Shown in pieces: positions 40,771-51,387 of a DNA stretch of 64,000 bases (position 1 is its first letter; every line of letters starts with the position of its first letter). The DNA is from Variovorax davisae (GTDB lineage: Bacteria > Pseudomonadota > Gammaproteobacteria > Burkholderiales > Burkholderiaceae_C), in the NCBI RefSeq assembly GCF_030316845.1, contig NZ_JASZYS010000019.1, forward strand, positions 1 through 64,000. The letters are read 5' to 3'. Made by a program: the position numbers and the translations under genes. The notes below the pieces were generated by a model, which worked only from the letters and a program-made list of their open reading frames with translations, had not been told where the DNA came from and did not search any database.

Positions 40771-42139
40771 AGGCATCGGTGACAGCCTCTGGCAGGCCTG
40801 TGTCGACCAGCTCGCACAGGAACTGTCCGAACAGCAGTTCAACACCTGGATCAAGCCCCTGACCGCGAAGGTCACGGACGATCTGTCGCGGGTCACGGTG
40901 TTCGTGGCCAACCGCTTCAAACTCGACTGGATCCGGGCCCAGTACGCCGGCAAGATCGCCTCGATGGCCGAGAAGCTCTATGGCCAGCCGGTCATCATTG
41001 AGTTAGCGCTTGCTCCTCGTGAAATCGCCAGCCGGCCTGCGTCGATGACCATTGTGTCCGAAACCGACGTGCCGCGCGAAATGGTGCCTTCGGGCGAGGA
41101 CCTGGCCGCCGCGGCGTTCAAGAACCGGCTCAACTCGGGCCTCACTTTCGACACCCTGGTCGAAGGCACGGCGAACCGCATGGCGCGTGCCGCGGCGATG
41201 CACGTGGCCGGCATGCCGGGCCACCTCTACAACCCGCTTTTCATCTACGGCGGTGTCGGCCTCGGCAAGACCCACCTGATGCACGCGGTGGGCAACCGGC
41301 TGCTGGCCGACCGCCCCGAATCCAAAGTTCTCTACATCCACGCCGAGCAGTTCGTCTCGGATGTGGTCAAAGCGTATCAGCGCAAGACCTTCGACGAGTT
41401 CAAGGAGCGCTACCACTCGCTCGACCTGCTGCTGATCGACGACGTCCAGTTCTTCGCCAACAAGGACCGCACGCAGGAAGAGTTCTTCAATGCCTTCGAG
41501 GCGCTGCTGGCCAAGAAGTCGCACATCGTGATGACCAGCGACACCTATCCCAAGGGCCTGGCGGACATCCACGAGCGGCTGGTTTCGCGCTTCGACTCGG
41601 GGCTGACGGTGGCGATCGAGCCGCCCGAGCTCGAGATGCGGGTGGCGATCCTGATCAACAAGGCGCGCGCCGAGAGCGCCGAGATGCCCGAGGAGGTCGC
41701 CTTCTTCGTCGCCAAGAACGTGCGCTCCAACGTGCGCGAACTCGAAGGCGCGCTGCGCAAGATCCTCGCCTACTCGCGCTTCAACCAGAAGGAGATCTCG
41801 ATCGCCCTGGCGCGCGAGGCGCTGCGCGACCTGCTGTCGATCCAGAACCGGCAGATCTCGGTCGAGAACATCCAGAAGACGGTGGCCGACTACTACAAGA
41901 TCAAGGTCGCCGACATGTACTCGAAGAAGCGGCCGGCCTCGATCGCCCGGCCGCGCCAGATCGCGATGTACCTGGCCAAGGAGCTGACCCAGAAGAGCCT
42001 GCCCGAGATCGGCGAGCTGTTCGGTGGCCGCGACCACACGACGGTGCTGCATGCGGTGCGCAAGATTTCGGGCGAGCGGCAGCAGCTCACCGAGCTCAAC
42101 CAGCAGTTGCACGTGCTGGAGCAGACCCTGAAGGGCTGA
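40760..42139 (+). CDS. dnaA: Chromosomal replication initiator protein DnaA
   Basis: AAA+ initiator that binds DnaA boxes and unwinds oriC. The 459-residue protein has domain I (about 7-90, SLWQACVDQLAQELSEQQFN), a short domain II linker, an AAA+ domain III with Walker A GGVGLGKTH near residue 165, Walker B LLIDDVQF and sensor residues, and DNA-binding domain IV (about 350-459) with the signature GGRDHTTVLHA. The start at 40760 leaves a short N-terminus; an upstream mini-ORF (40726) may be its real beginning if a base is wrong. The adjacent intergenic region is the origin. Regulation by DnaA boxes upstream is likely. Confidence 0.97.
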   Translation: MPGEGIGDSLWQACVDQLAQELSEQQFNTWIKPLTAKVTDDLSRVTVFVANRFKLDWIRAQYAGKIASMAEKLYGQPVIIELALAPREIASRPASMTIVSETDVPREMVPSGEDLAAAAFKNRLNSGLTFDTLVEGTANRMARAAAMHVAGMPGHLYNPLFIYGGVGLGKTHLMHAVGNRLLADRPESKVLYIHAEQFVSDVVKAYQRKTFDEFKERYHSLDLLLIDDVQFFANKDRTQEEFFNAFEALLAKKSHIVMTSDTYPKGLADIHERLVSRFDSGLTVAIEPPELEMRVAILINKARAESAEMPEEVAFFVAKNVRSNVRELEGALRKILAYSRFNQKEISIALAREALRDLLSIQNRQISVENIQKTVADYYKIKVADMYSKKRPASIARPRQIAMYLAKELTQKSLPEIGELFGGRDHTTVLHAVRKISGERQQLTELNQQLHVLEQTLKG

Positions 42140-42175
42140 GCGATGCGCGCATACGGCCACCATCGCCTCCTGTCA

Positions 42176-42400
42176 AAGGACAACTCTGGGGACAGTTCCG
42201 GCACAAGAAAGGGCTTGTCCACAGGCCAGCGCTGCGCGCCGAAGTTGTGCGCCCGGGCGCGACAGCCCGGAAGCAGGGCTGCGCACAGCCGGCCGGCAGC
42301 GCCAAGTGCTTGTCAAGAAAGCGGAAAACGACGCTGTCCACAGGACGGTGCGTCCCTTATCTACTACTACTAATTTGAATTAAAGAAATAAGGAAGAGGT
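42176..42400 (+). other. oriC: Chromosomal replication origin oriC (dnaA-dnaN intergenic region)
   Basis: DnaA boxes TTGTCCACA (42215-42223) and CTGTCCACA (42334-42342) lie 119 bp apart, with weaker box-like sites between (TTGTGCGCC at 42245, GCGCACAGC). After the second box comes a GC-rich hairpin spacer GGACG-GTG-CGTCC (42343-42355), then CTACTACTACTAATTTGAAT (42361-42380) carrying DnaA-trio repeats, then an AT-rich purine run into the dnaN ribosome-binding site (AGGAAGAGG). This is the canonical basal unwinding system. The dnaA-dnaN position is typical. A second copy lies at 8025-8245. Confidence 0.9.
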
Positions 42401-42406
42401 AAGACA

Positions 42407-43513
42407 ATGATCGTTTTGAAGGCTACCCAGGACAAAGTCCTCGCCGCCCTGCAGTCGGTGGCGGGCATCGTCGAGCGCCGCCACACGCTGCCGATCCTGG
42501 CCAACGTGCTGATCCGCAAGACCGGCGGACAGTTGCAGCTCACCACCAGCGACCTCGAGATCCAGATCCGCACCCATGCCGAGCTCGGCGGCGACGAGGG
42601 CAACTTCACGACCACCATCGGCGCGCGCAAGCTGATCGACATCCTGCGCACCATGCCGGCCGACCAGACCGTGAGCCTCGAGTCGAGCGCCAGCAAGCTG
42701 GTGCTCAAGGGCGGCAAGAGCCGCTTCACCTTGCAGTCGCTGCCGGCCGAGGACTTCCCGCTGGTGCAGGAGTCGGCCAATTTCGGTCCGGTGTTCAGCG
42801 TGCCGCAGAAGACGCTCAAGGACCTGCTCGGCCAGGTGTCGTTCGCGATGGCGGTGCACGACATCCGCTACTACCTCAACGGCATCCTGTTCGTCGCCGA
42901 AGGCAAGCAGCTGAGCCTGGTCGCGACCGACGGCCACCGGCTGGCCTTCGCTTCGGCCACGCTCGACGTCGAGGTGCCGCGCCAGGAAGTGATCCTGCCG
43001 CGCAAGACCGTGCTCGAGATGCAGCGCCTCTTGTCCGACGCCGAAGGCGCGATCGAGATGCAGTTCGCCAACAACCAGGCCAAGTTCAGCTTCGGCGGCA
43101 TGGAGTTCGTCACCAAGCTGGTCGAGGGCAAGTTCCCCGACTACAACCGCGTGATCCCCAAGACCCACAAGAACACGGTCACGCTGGGCCGCGCGCCGCT
43201 CTTGGCCAGCTTGCAGCGCACCGCGATCCTGACCAGCGAGAAGTTCAAGGGCGTGCGGCTCAACATCGAGCCCGGCACCCTGCGCATCGCCTCCAACAAC
43301 GCCGAGCAGGAAGAGGCGCAGGACGAGCTCGACATCGACTACGGCGGCGACGCGATCGAGATCGGCTTCAACGTGACCTACCTGATCGATGCCCTGGCCA
43401 ACATGAGCCAGGACATGGTGAAGCTGGACCTGGCGGACTCCAACAGCTCGGTGCTGATGACGATTCCCGAGAACGTGTCGTTCAAGTACGTCGTCATGCC
43501 AATGCGCATTTAG
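42407..43513 (+). CDS. dnaN: DNA polymerase III beta sliding clamp
   Basis: Processivity clamp of 368 residues, three structural repeats (about 1-125, 130-250, 252-368). Typical segments include VERRHTLPILANVLI, DLEIQIRTHAE, VATDGHRLA, EGKFPDYNRVIPK and the C-terminal VVMPMRI that lines the partner-binding pocket. AGGAAGAGG upstream of the ATG at 42407. Immediately downstream of the oriC melt zone, so transcription of dnaN begins within or beside the origin. Confidence 0.98.
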   Translation: MIVLKATQDKVLAALQSVAGIVERRHTLPILANVLIRKTGGQLQLTTSDLEIQIRTHAELGGDEGNFTTTIGARKLIDILRTMPADQTVSLESSASKLVLKGGKSRFTLQSLPAEDFPLVQESANFGPVFSVPQKTLKDLLGQVSFAMAVHDIRYYLNGILFVAEGKQLSLVATDGHRLAFASATLDVEVPRQEVILPRKTVLEMQRLLSDAEGAIEMQFANNQAKFSFGGMEFVTKLVEGKFPDYNRVIPKTHKNTVTLGRAPLLASLQRTAILTSEKFKGVRLNIEPGTLRIASNNAEQEEAQDELDIDYGGDAIEIGFNVTYLIDALANMSQDMVKLDLADSNSSVLMTIPENVSFKYVVMPMRI

Positions 43514-43550
43514 CACACCCCCAGGTTGGCTCACTGCGTGTAGCCGCCCA

Positions 43551-43602
43551 CCCCCTTGCAGGGGGCGATACCAGCGGCCCGGCGGAGCCGGTTCCGCGGT
43601 AT
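43551..43602. repeat. REP-like palindromic intergenic element between dnaN and gyrB
   Basis: Two hairpins in tandem: CCCCC-TTGCA-GGGGG (43551-43565) and an imperfect palindrome ATACC-a-GCGG-c-CCGGC-gga-GCCGG-tt-CCGC-GGTAT (43568-43602). GC-rich repeats of this style are common between genes in Comamonadaceae; only one copy is present in this window, so its repeat nature is inferred. Confidence 0.6.
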
Positions 43603-43603
43603 C

Positions 43604-43632
43604 TCCCGAAAATTTCGGGACTCTCGAGTCCC
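43604..43632. repeat. Two overlapping perfect palindromes in the gyrB leader
   Basis: TCCCGAAAATTTCGGGA (43604-43620) and GGGACTCTCGAGTCCC (43617-43632) share GGGA. The two stems are mutually exclusive as RNA, which is typical of a conformational switch. They end 16 bases before the gyrB ATG. Confidence 0.65.
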
Positions 43633-43648
43633 GACGAGAAAGAGTCAG

Positions 43649-46270
<2,622 letters not shown>

Positions 46271-46273
46271 GCG

Positions 46274-47509
46274 TCAGCTGCGCTCGGCCGAGGCGGACAA
46301 CGCCAACCGCCCGGGCGCCCGCCCCAGTCCGCCCACCACGACCGCGGCCACCAGCACCAGTCCGCCGCTCAGCAGCATCGCGCTCGAGATGCCCCAGCCG
46401 TCGACCACCAGGCCGCCGAGCAGGGCGCCCGAGGCGATCGCGACCTGGAAGCCGCTCACCAGCAAGGCCTGGCCGGCTTCGGGCGCATCCGGAACGGCCT
46501 CCATCATCCAGCCGGTCAGCGCGACCGGGATCATGCCGAAGGCGATGCCCCAGGTGACCACCACCGCGGCGCCGGCCAGGAAGCCGCTGCCCACCACCGT
46601 CGACAGCAGCAGCGCGGCCGCCAGCAGCACGGCCGCCAGCAGCGCCGCCGCGCGCACGCTGCGCGCGACCAGGCTGCCGCCGACGAAGGTGCCGAAGAAG
46701 CCGACCGCGCCGTAGGCCAGCAGCAGCGTCGTGACGCCGTTGGCGTCGAGCCCGAAGACCTGCTGCAGCAGCGGCTTGAGGTAGGTGTAGGCGGCGAAAT
46801 GGCCGGCCACCAGGAACAGCACCGCCAGCAGCCCGACCTGCGCCATGCGCCGCGTCAGCGGCGTCAGCAGGTCGCGCGGTCGGATGGCGCGCGCCGGCGG
46901 CATCGCGGGCAGCAGCCAGACCTGGATCGCCAGCACGACCGCGGCCAGCGCGCCCGTGAGCCCGAAGGCGGCGCGCCAGCCGGCCAACGTGCCGACCAGC
47001 GCACCGGCGGGCACGCCGAGCACGGTGGCCGCAGAGACGCCCGCCAGCACCAGCGACATGGCGCGCGCCTGCGAGCCGGAGGCGACCAGCTGCGTGGCGG
47101 CGCTGGGCGCGAAGGTCCAGAAGCCGCCGATGCACAGGCCCAGCAGCAGCCGGGCCACCAGCATCGTCCCGAAATTGGGGGCGAAGGCCGCCAGCAGGTT
47201 CGACGCCACCAGCATGGCGGTCAGCGTCACCATGACGGTGCGGCGGTCCAGGCGGCCGGAGGCGACGATCAGCGCCGGCCCGGCAAAGGCCGCCAGCACG
47301 CCCGGCATGGTGACCATCAGGCCGGCGGTGCCGTCGCTGACCTGAAGGCCGGCTCCGATGTCGGTCAGCAGGCCGATCGGCAGGAATTCGGTCGTGACCA
47401 TCGCGAAGGTGCCGACGGCGATCGAGCCGACGGCCAGCCAGGCGGCGCGGGAGGTGTCCGGTGCGGTACCGGAAAGGGCATCGGTGCAGGAGGTGCAGGG
47501 AGCATTCAT
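46274..47509 (-). CDS. MFS transporter, DHA1/sugar-efflux-like
   Basis: Inner-membrane carrier of 411 residues with 12 predicted helices. Motifs: TTEFLPIGLLTDI in the first helix region, GRLDRRTVMV in loop 2-3 (MFS motif A), and LLGLCIGGFWTFAPSAATQLV. This pattern is typical of the AraJ/NepI/YdhP group of DHA1 exporters. I chose ATG 47509 (MNAPCTSCTDA). It is convergent with gyrB, whose stop lies only 3 bp away, and no terminator is visible between them. Substrate unknown. Confidence 0.86.
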   Translation of the reverse strand: MNAPCTSCTDALSGTAPDTSRAAWLAVGSIAVGTFAMVTTEFLPIGLLTDIGAGLQVSDGTAGLMVTMPGVLAAFAGPALIVASGRLDRRTVMVTLTAMLVASNLLAAFAPNFGTMLVARLLLGLCIGGFWTFAPSAATQLVASGSQARAMSLVLAGVSAATVLGVPAGALVGTLAGWRAAFGLTGALAAVVLAIQVWLLPAMPPARAIRPRDLLTPLTRRMAQVGLLAVLFLVAGHFAAYTYLKPLLQQVFGLDANGVTTLLLAYGAVGFFGTFVGGSLVARSVRAAALLAAVLLAAALLLSTVVGSGFLAGAAVVVTWGIAFGMIPVALTGWMMEAVPDAPEAGQALLVSGFQVAIASGALLGGLVVDGWGISSAMLLSGGLVLVAAVVVGGLGRAPGRLALSASAERS

Positions 47510-47753
47510 GGGGGGCAATCCACCGTTTGTTGTGGGCTGTCGAGTCTGGCGGCGTCGGGGCGGCCCCGGCCGCGCCTGGCGGAACATCTCTATTTCCGTG
47601 CGGCCAACAATGAAAACCGTCGGACCTCATGCGTTTTTCCGGCTTGCCGCGTGGCGCTGGCGCGACTGCGTGTAAACGCTATTCCTAGCCCGACTCTTGC
47701 TAAGGAAAATTGCCGGCGACCCGCCGCCATTTCTCAGCAAGGAAATCACAGCA

Positions 47754-48248
47754 ATGAACCCGACCCGCTTCTGGCACTCCGCCGCGGTCCTGGCGATCTT
47801 CGGCATGTTCACATCGGCGCAGGCGCTGACCAATCCGCCGATTCGCATGGCCCAGGGCATCGAGTACATGTGCGGCGGCAAGAGCAGCGCCGAAGCGGCC
47901 TTCATGGAGACGGTGGCGCCCCGCTGGGCCGCGACCTTCGAATTCGCGGTCAGCCGGGGCAAGCCGGGCCAGTTCCCGAGCGACGTCAAGGTGGTGGTGC
48001 GCGACCGCTATTCGGGCCGGCTGGTGATGGAGACCGCCACCGGCTCGCCGTTCATGCTGGCCCGGCTCGACCCCGGCGCCTACGAGGTCGAGGCCACGCT
48101 GGCCGGGATCACGCTGCAGCAGCCCCTGACCGTGTTCAACGGCCTGAGCGCTAAGGCGCAGTTCGTCTGGCCGTCGAACGTCGATTTCGCCGCCGCGATG
48201 GGGTTGCCGCGGGCCGAGCAGCAGGCCTCTGTGCACACTGGCAACTGA
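47754..48248 (+). CDS. Secreted protein, carboxypeptidase-regulatory-like domain (paralogue A)
   Basis: The 164-residue precursor has a signal peptide (about residues 1-24, cleavage after AQA) and then the motif NPPIRMAQGIEYMCGGKSSAEAAFM. A beta-sandwich-like domain (KVVVRDRYSGRLVMETATGSPFMLARLDPGAYEVEATLAGITLQQPL) resembles the carboxypeptidase regulatory-like fold. The next gene is a paralogue with the same motif order. The ATG at 47754 has AAGGAAA upstream. Function unknown; probably periplasmic or outer-surface. Confidence 0.78.
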   Translation: MNPTRFWHSAAVLAIFGMFTSAQALTNPPIRMAQGIEYMCGGKSSAEAAFMETVAPRWAATFEFAVSRGKPGQFPSDVKVVVRDRYSGRLVMETATGSPFMLARLDPGAYEVEATLAGITLQQPLTVFNGLSAKAQFVWPSNVDFAAAMGLPRAEQQASVHTGN

Positions 48249-48353
48249 GCGTCGGCGCCCGCCCCGGCGCGGAAATCAGGTTCGCTTAAGGCGCCTTGCC
48301 GACAGTGGCGGCGTGAAACTCCCTTCACGCCAACCCGAGCAAAGGATTCCGCG

Positions 48354-48815
48354 ATGAACACAGGTCGATCCTGGCGGCCGCTGGCTGCCCTCGCATTGGG
48401 CGCTGCGGCGCTTTCCGGTGCGCTGGCGGCGCATGCGGTCTACAACCCGCCGATCCGCATGGCCAACGGCATCGAGTACATGGGCGGCGGCGCCAGCAGC
48501 GAGGAGGCGGCGCTCATGCAGAGTGTCGAGCCCCGCTGGCCGGCCAGCTTCGAGTTCGCGGTCAAGGAAGGCACGCGGCAGGTCTCGGCCGCCGACGTCG
48601 TCGTGACGGTGCGCGATGCGTCGGGCCGCGAGCTGCTGAGCCAGGTCGAGGCGGGTGGCCCGTTCCTGGTGGCGCGGCTGGAGCCGGGCCGCTACCAGGT
48701 CGAGGCCACGAGGGGAGGCCAGACCCTCAAGCAGGAGATCGAGCTGCTGCCCTGGCAGCCGAAGCGCACCGTGTTCGTCTGGCCGGCCGGCGCGCCAGAC
48801 CGTCCGCGGTCCTGA
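48354..48815 (+). CDS. Secreted protein, carboxypeptidase-regulatory-like domain (paralogue B)
   Basis: The 153-residue precursor has a signal peptide (about 1-27, cleavage after AHA) and the motif NPPIRMANGIEYMGGGASSEEAALM, matching paralogue A in 20 of the first 25 mature residues by eye. The following domain (VVVTVRDASGRELLSQVEAGGPFLVARLEPGRYQVEATRGGQTLKQEI) aligns with A throughout. The two genes are 105 bp apart, each with its own ribosome-binding site (AAAGGA here), and arose by tandem duplication. A has Cys in the motif and B does not. A hairpin terminator follows. Confidence 0.8.
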   Translation: MNTGRSWRPLAALALGAAALSGALAAHAVYNPPIRMANGIEYMGGGASSEEAALMQSVEPRWPASFEFAVKEGTRQVSAADVVVTVRDASGRELLSQVEAGGPFLVARLEPGRYQVEATRGGQTLKQEIELLPWQPKRTVFVWPAGAPDRPRS

Positions 48816-48822
48816 AGTCCGG

Positions 48823-48841
48823 GAGCGCTCCGGCGCTCTTT
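48823..48841 (+). terminator. Terminator after the tandem paralogues
   Basis: GAGCGC, loop TCCG, GCGCTC, then TTTC. Short stem, modest T-tract. Confidence 0.6.
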
Positions 48842-48976
48842 CAGAAGATGCTCAAGGCGGCGCGCCGCCGGCCATGGGAAAATTCGAGGCTGCCCGCGCA
48901 TGGCACGCACCTTGAATGTGGCTGTGTTGCTCGCACATGGTGTGTCCGGGCGCAGTCCCGTCTTTCCTAGGCCCCG

Positions 48977-50155
48977 ATGCCGCTTCGTCCCCTCGTTCTC
49001 CTCACCACGCTGCTGCACGCCTATATCGGGTTGCGGCTGCTGCCCGCGCTGGCGGGCCTGCCCCTGGCGTGGCCGCTGCTGGGCCTGGCACTGCTCGTGT
49101 CGGCGGTCACCATGCCGCTGCCTTTCGTCGGCATGCGGTCGCGGCGGCGCCAGTTGGCGGACGTCTGGAAGTGGATCGGGCTCATCAGCATGGGCTGGTT
49201 CTCGTCGATGCTGGTGCTCACCGTGGTGCGCGATGCCGGCCTGCTGCTCGGCTGGCTCGGTGCGTCCGTGTCCGGGGTGGCGCTCGACGGCGCGCGCTGG
49301 CGGCTGTGGAGCGCGGCCGCCGTGCCGCTGATGGCCAGCGCGACCTCGCTGGTCGGCCTGCTGAACGCGCGCCGGACGGCGGGCGTGGTGCGCATCGACG
49401 TGCCGATCCGCGACCTGCCTTCGGCCCTGAGCGGCTTCACGATCGCCCAGCTCAGCGACATCCATGTCGGGCCGACCATCAAGCGCGGCTACATCCAGCG
49501 CATCGTCAATGCGGTCAACGGGCTCGGCGCCGACATGATCGCCATCACCGGCGACCTGGTCGATGGCACCGTGGCCGAGTTGCGCGACCACATCGCGCCG
49601 CTGCAGCAGCTCAAGGCGCGCCACGGCACCTTCGTGGTGACCGGCAACCACGAGTACTACGCCGGCGCGCATGCCTGGATCGACGAACTCCGCCGCCTCG
49701 GCCTGCGCGTGCTGCTCAATGAGCACGTGGTGCTCCAGACCCGCAACGTGAAGGGCGCGCAGACCGACGAGGAAGTGCTCGAAAGCGCGCTGCTGGTGGC
49801 CGGCGTGACCGACTACACCGCCGGCCATTTCGATGCCGCCCATGCCAGCGATCCGCACCGCGCGCTGGCCGATGCGCCCCCGCTGGTCCACACCCGGGTG
49901 CTGCTGGCGCACCAGCCGCGCAGCGCGCCCGAGGCCGCCGAAGCGGGCTACCACCTGCAGCTGTCGGGCCACACGCACGGCGGCCAGTTCTTCCCTTGGA
50001 ACCTGTTCGTGCCGCTGCAGCAGCCGTTCACGGCCGGGCTGCACAAGCTGCACGAGATGTGGGTCTACACCAGCCGCGGCACCGGCTACTGGGGCCCGCC
50101 GAAGCGTTTCGGCGCGCCCTCCGAAATCACCTTGCTGCGCCTGCTGAGGGCCTGA
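48977..50155 (+). CDS. Membrane-anchored metallophosphoesterase (YaeI/YkuE-like)
   Basis: The 392-residue protein has about four N-terminal hydrophobic helices (residues 5-130) and then a calcineurin-like phosphoesterase domain with the full di-metal set: SDIHVG, GDLVDG, GNHEYY and HTHGGQF. The active site probably faces the periplasm. Homologues act on UDP-diacylglucosamine-type lipids or phosphodiesters; the exact substrate is unknown. ATG 48977. Its stop is 3 bp from that of the convergent phasin-like gene. Confidence 0.88.
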   Translation: MPLRPLVLLTTLLHAYIGLRLLPALAGLPLAWPLLGLALLVSAVTMPLPFVGMRSRRRQLADVWKWIGLISMGWFSSMLVLTVVRDAGLLLGWLGASVSGVALDGARWRLWSAAAVPLMASATSLVGLLNARRTAGVVRIDVPIRDLPSALSGFTIAQLSDIHVGPTIKRGYIQRIVNAVNGLGADMIAITGDLVDGTVAELRDHIAPLQQLKARHGTFVVTGNHEYYAGAHAWIDELRRLGLRVLLNEHVVLQTRNVKGAQTDEEVLESALLVAGVTDYTAGHFDAAHASDPHRALADAPPLVHTRVLLAHQPRSAPEAAEAGYHLQLSGHTHGGQFFPWNLFVPLQQPFTAGLHKLHEMWVYTSRGTGYWGPPKRFGAPSEITLLRLLRA

Positions 50156-50158
50156 GCC

Positions 50159-50656
50159 TCATGCCAGCCCGATCGACAGCCGGCGGGCGTTCGAGGTGGT
50201 CTTGGCGTGGATCGGCTTGAGGCCGCGCTGGACGATGCGCGCACTCGCGCTCGACAGGTGATTCACGGCTTCGGCCGAGCGGGTGGCCGCGTTGCCGAAG
50301 GCTTCGGCGTGGCTGACGGCCTGTGCCGGGGTGGTGCTGGTGGCCAGGGAGAACAGCGCCAGGCCGCTGCCCAGCCAATGCTTGACGGCGCGGTTCACCA
50401 GCGCGAACTGGGTGGTGTGGAGCTGGTTGGCCATCGCGGCGCCGGATTCGCTGGCGGCCGCCAGTTTTTCGTGGCCCATGAGCTGGAACTCGGCGAGGTC
50501 GACCTCGCTGGGGGACAGGCCGGCCTTGGCCATGCGCTCGGTGCGCATCTGGATCACAGAGCCGGCCGACAGCAGCATCTCGTTGGTCGTCAAGGCCACG
50601 TCGACCCACAACATGAGCGGGTTGAAGAAACGCGGTGAGGAGAAGCTGGGGTTCAT
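50159..50656 (-). CDS. Phasin-like / granule-associated protein (tentative)
   Basis: The 165-residue protein from ATG 50656 (MNPSFSSPRFFNPL) is mostly helical and amphipathic, with LTTNEMLLSAGSVIQMRTERMAKAG and repeated Ala/Ser/Thr-rich helices, but no enzymatic motif. Such helical Ala-rich proteins in Burkholderiales are often annotated as phasins that coat polyhydroxyalkanoate granules. The assignment rests on composition and helix pattern only. A longer frame to 50683 exists but lacks a better start. Confidence 0.5.
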   Translation of the reverse strand: MNPSFSSPRFFNPLMLWVDVALTTNEMLLSAGSVIQMRTERMAKAGLSPSEVDLAEFQLMGHEKLAAASESGAAMANQLHTTQFALVNRAVKHWLGSGLALFSLATSTTPAQAVSHAEAFGNAATRSAEAVNHLSSASARIVQRGLKPIHAKTTSNARRLSIGLA

Positions 50657-50782
50657 GGGCCCACTATAGACCCACCGGTGCATTTTTGCTGCACCGCAGC
50701 ATCGATTGGGGACGGCCTCCTACTCTTCATCACAGGGGCAGGGAGGAATGCCACTTGTGGGCGAGCACGGGTCTTGCGTTGC

Positions 50783-50810
50783 TTGTTACATTCCCATTGC
50801 AACTCATAAT
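50783..50810 (+). promoter_or_regulatory. Probable promoter of pagL
   Basis: TTGTTA (50783-50788), 16-base spacer, CATAAT (50805-50810). The ATG follows 7 bases later, so the transcript may be leaderless or nearly so. Confidence 0.55.
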
Positions 50811-50817
50811 CATACGA

Positions 50818-51387
50818 ATGACTCATTCATCGCGCTGCGTCAGGGCCCTGCTGTGCGCTGCCAGCCTGGCCTTTCCCCTGGCCTCCATGGCCGCTCCCGC
50901 AGACAGCACGCCCGGCATCTACATCGATCTCGGGCGCGGCGACACGGACACCGATTCGCTGACGCTCGGCTACGCCATGCCGTGGTCATGGCGCGGGTCG
51001 CCGGCGCCGGGCGGTCCGCTGTCGTTCTATTGGGATTTCTTTCTCAGCCAGTGGCGCGCGCCGCTGCCCCCCAATGGCGCGGACAAGCGCAGCTACACGC
51101 AACTCGGGGCGATCGCCAACTGGCGCTGGCGCTTCAGCCAGGGCGAGTCGCCATGGTTCGTCGAGGCCGGCATCGGCGCCACCGTCATGGACCGCCTCTA
51201 CCGCACGCCGGGCCGGGAGTTCAGCACCACCTTCCAGTTCACCGAGCAGCTCGGCGTGGGCGTGAACCTCGGCGCGCAAGGCGCGCACGAGTTGTCGCTG
51301 CGCGTCCAGCACTTCTCGAACGCAAGCATCAAGGAGCCGAACCCGGGCGAGAACTTCGTGCGGGTGCGCTACCTCTACCGTTATTGA
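50818..51387 (+). CDS. pagL: Lipid A 3-O-deacylase PagL-like
   Basis: Outer-membrane beta-barrel esterase that removes the 3-O acyl chain of lipid A. The 189-residue precursor has a signal peptide (about 1-25, cleavage after MAA), alternating hydrophobic strands, and near the C-terminus RVQHFSNASIKEPNPGENF with the catalytic His165 and Ser167 and an acidic Glu178, ending in the aromatic LYRY typical of barrel proteins. The ATG at 50818 was chosen because the signal peptide starts there. Its 3' end overlaps the truncated DUF4130 gene on the other strand by 59 bp. Confidence 0.88.
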   Translation: MTHSSRCVRALLCAASLAFPLASMAAPADSTPGIYIDLGRGDTDTDSLTLGYAMPWSWRGSPAPGGPLSFYWDFFLSQWRAPLPPNGADKRSYTQLGAIANWRWRFSQGESPWFVEAGIGATVMDRLYRTPGREFSTTFQFTEQLGVGVNLGAQGAHELSLRVQHFSNASIKEPNPGENFVRVRYLYRY

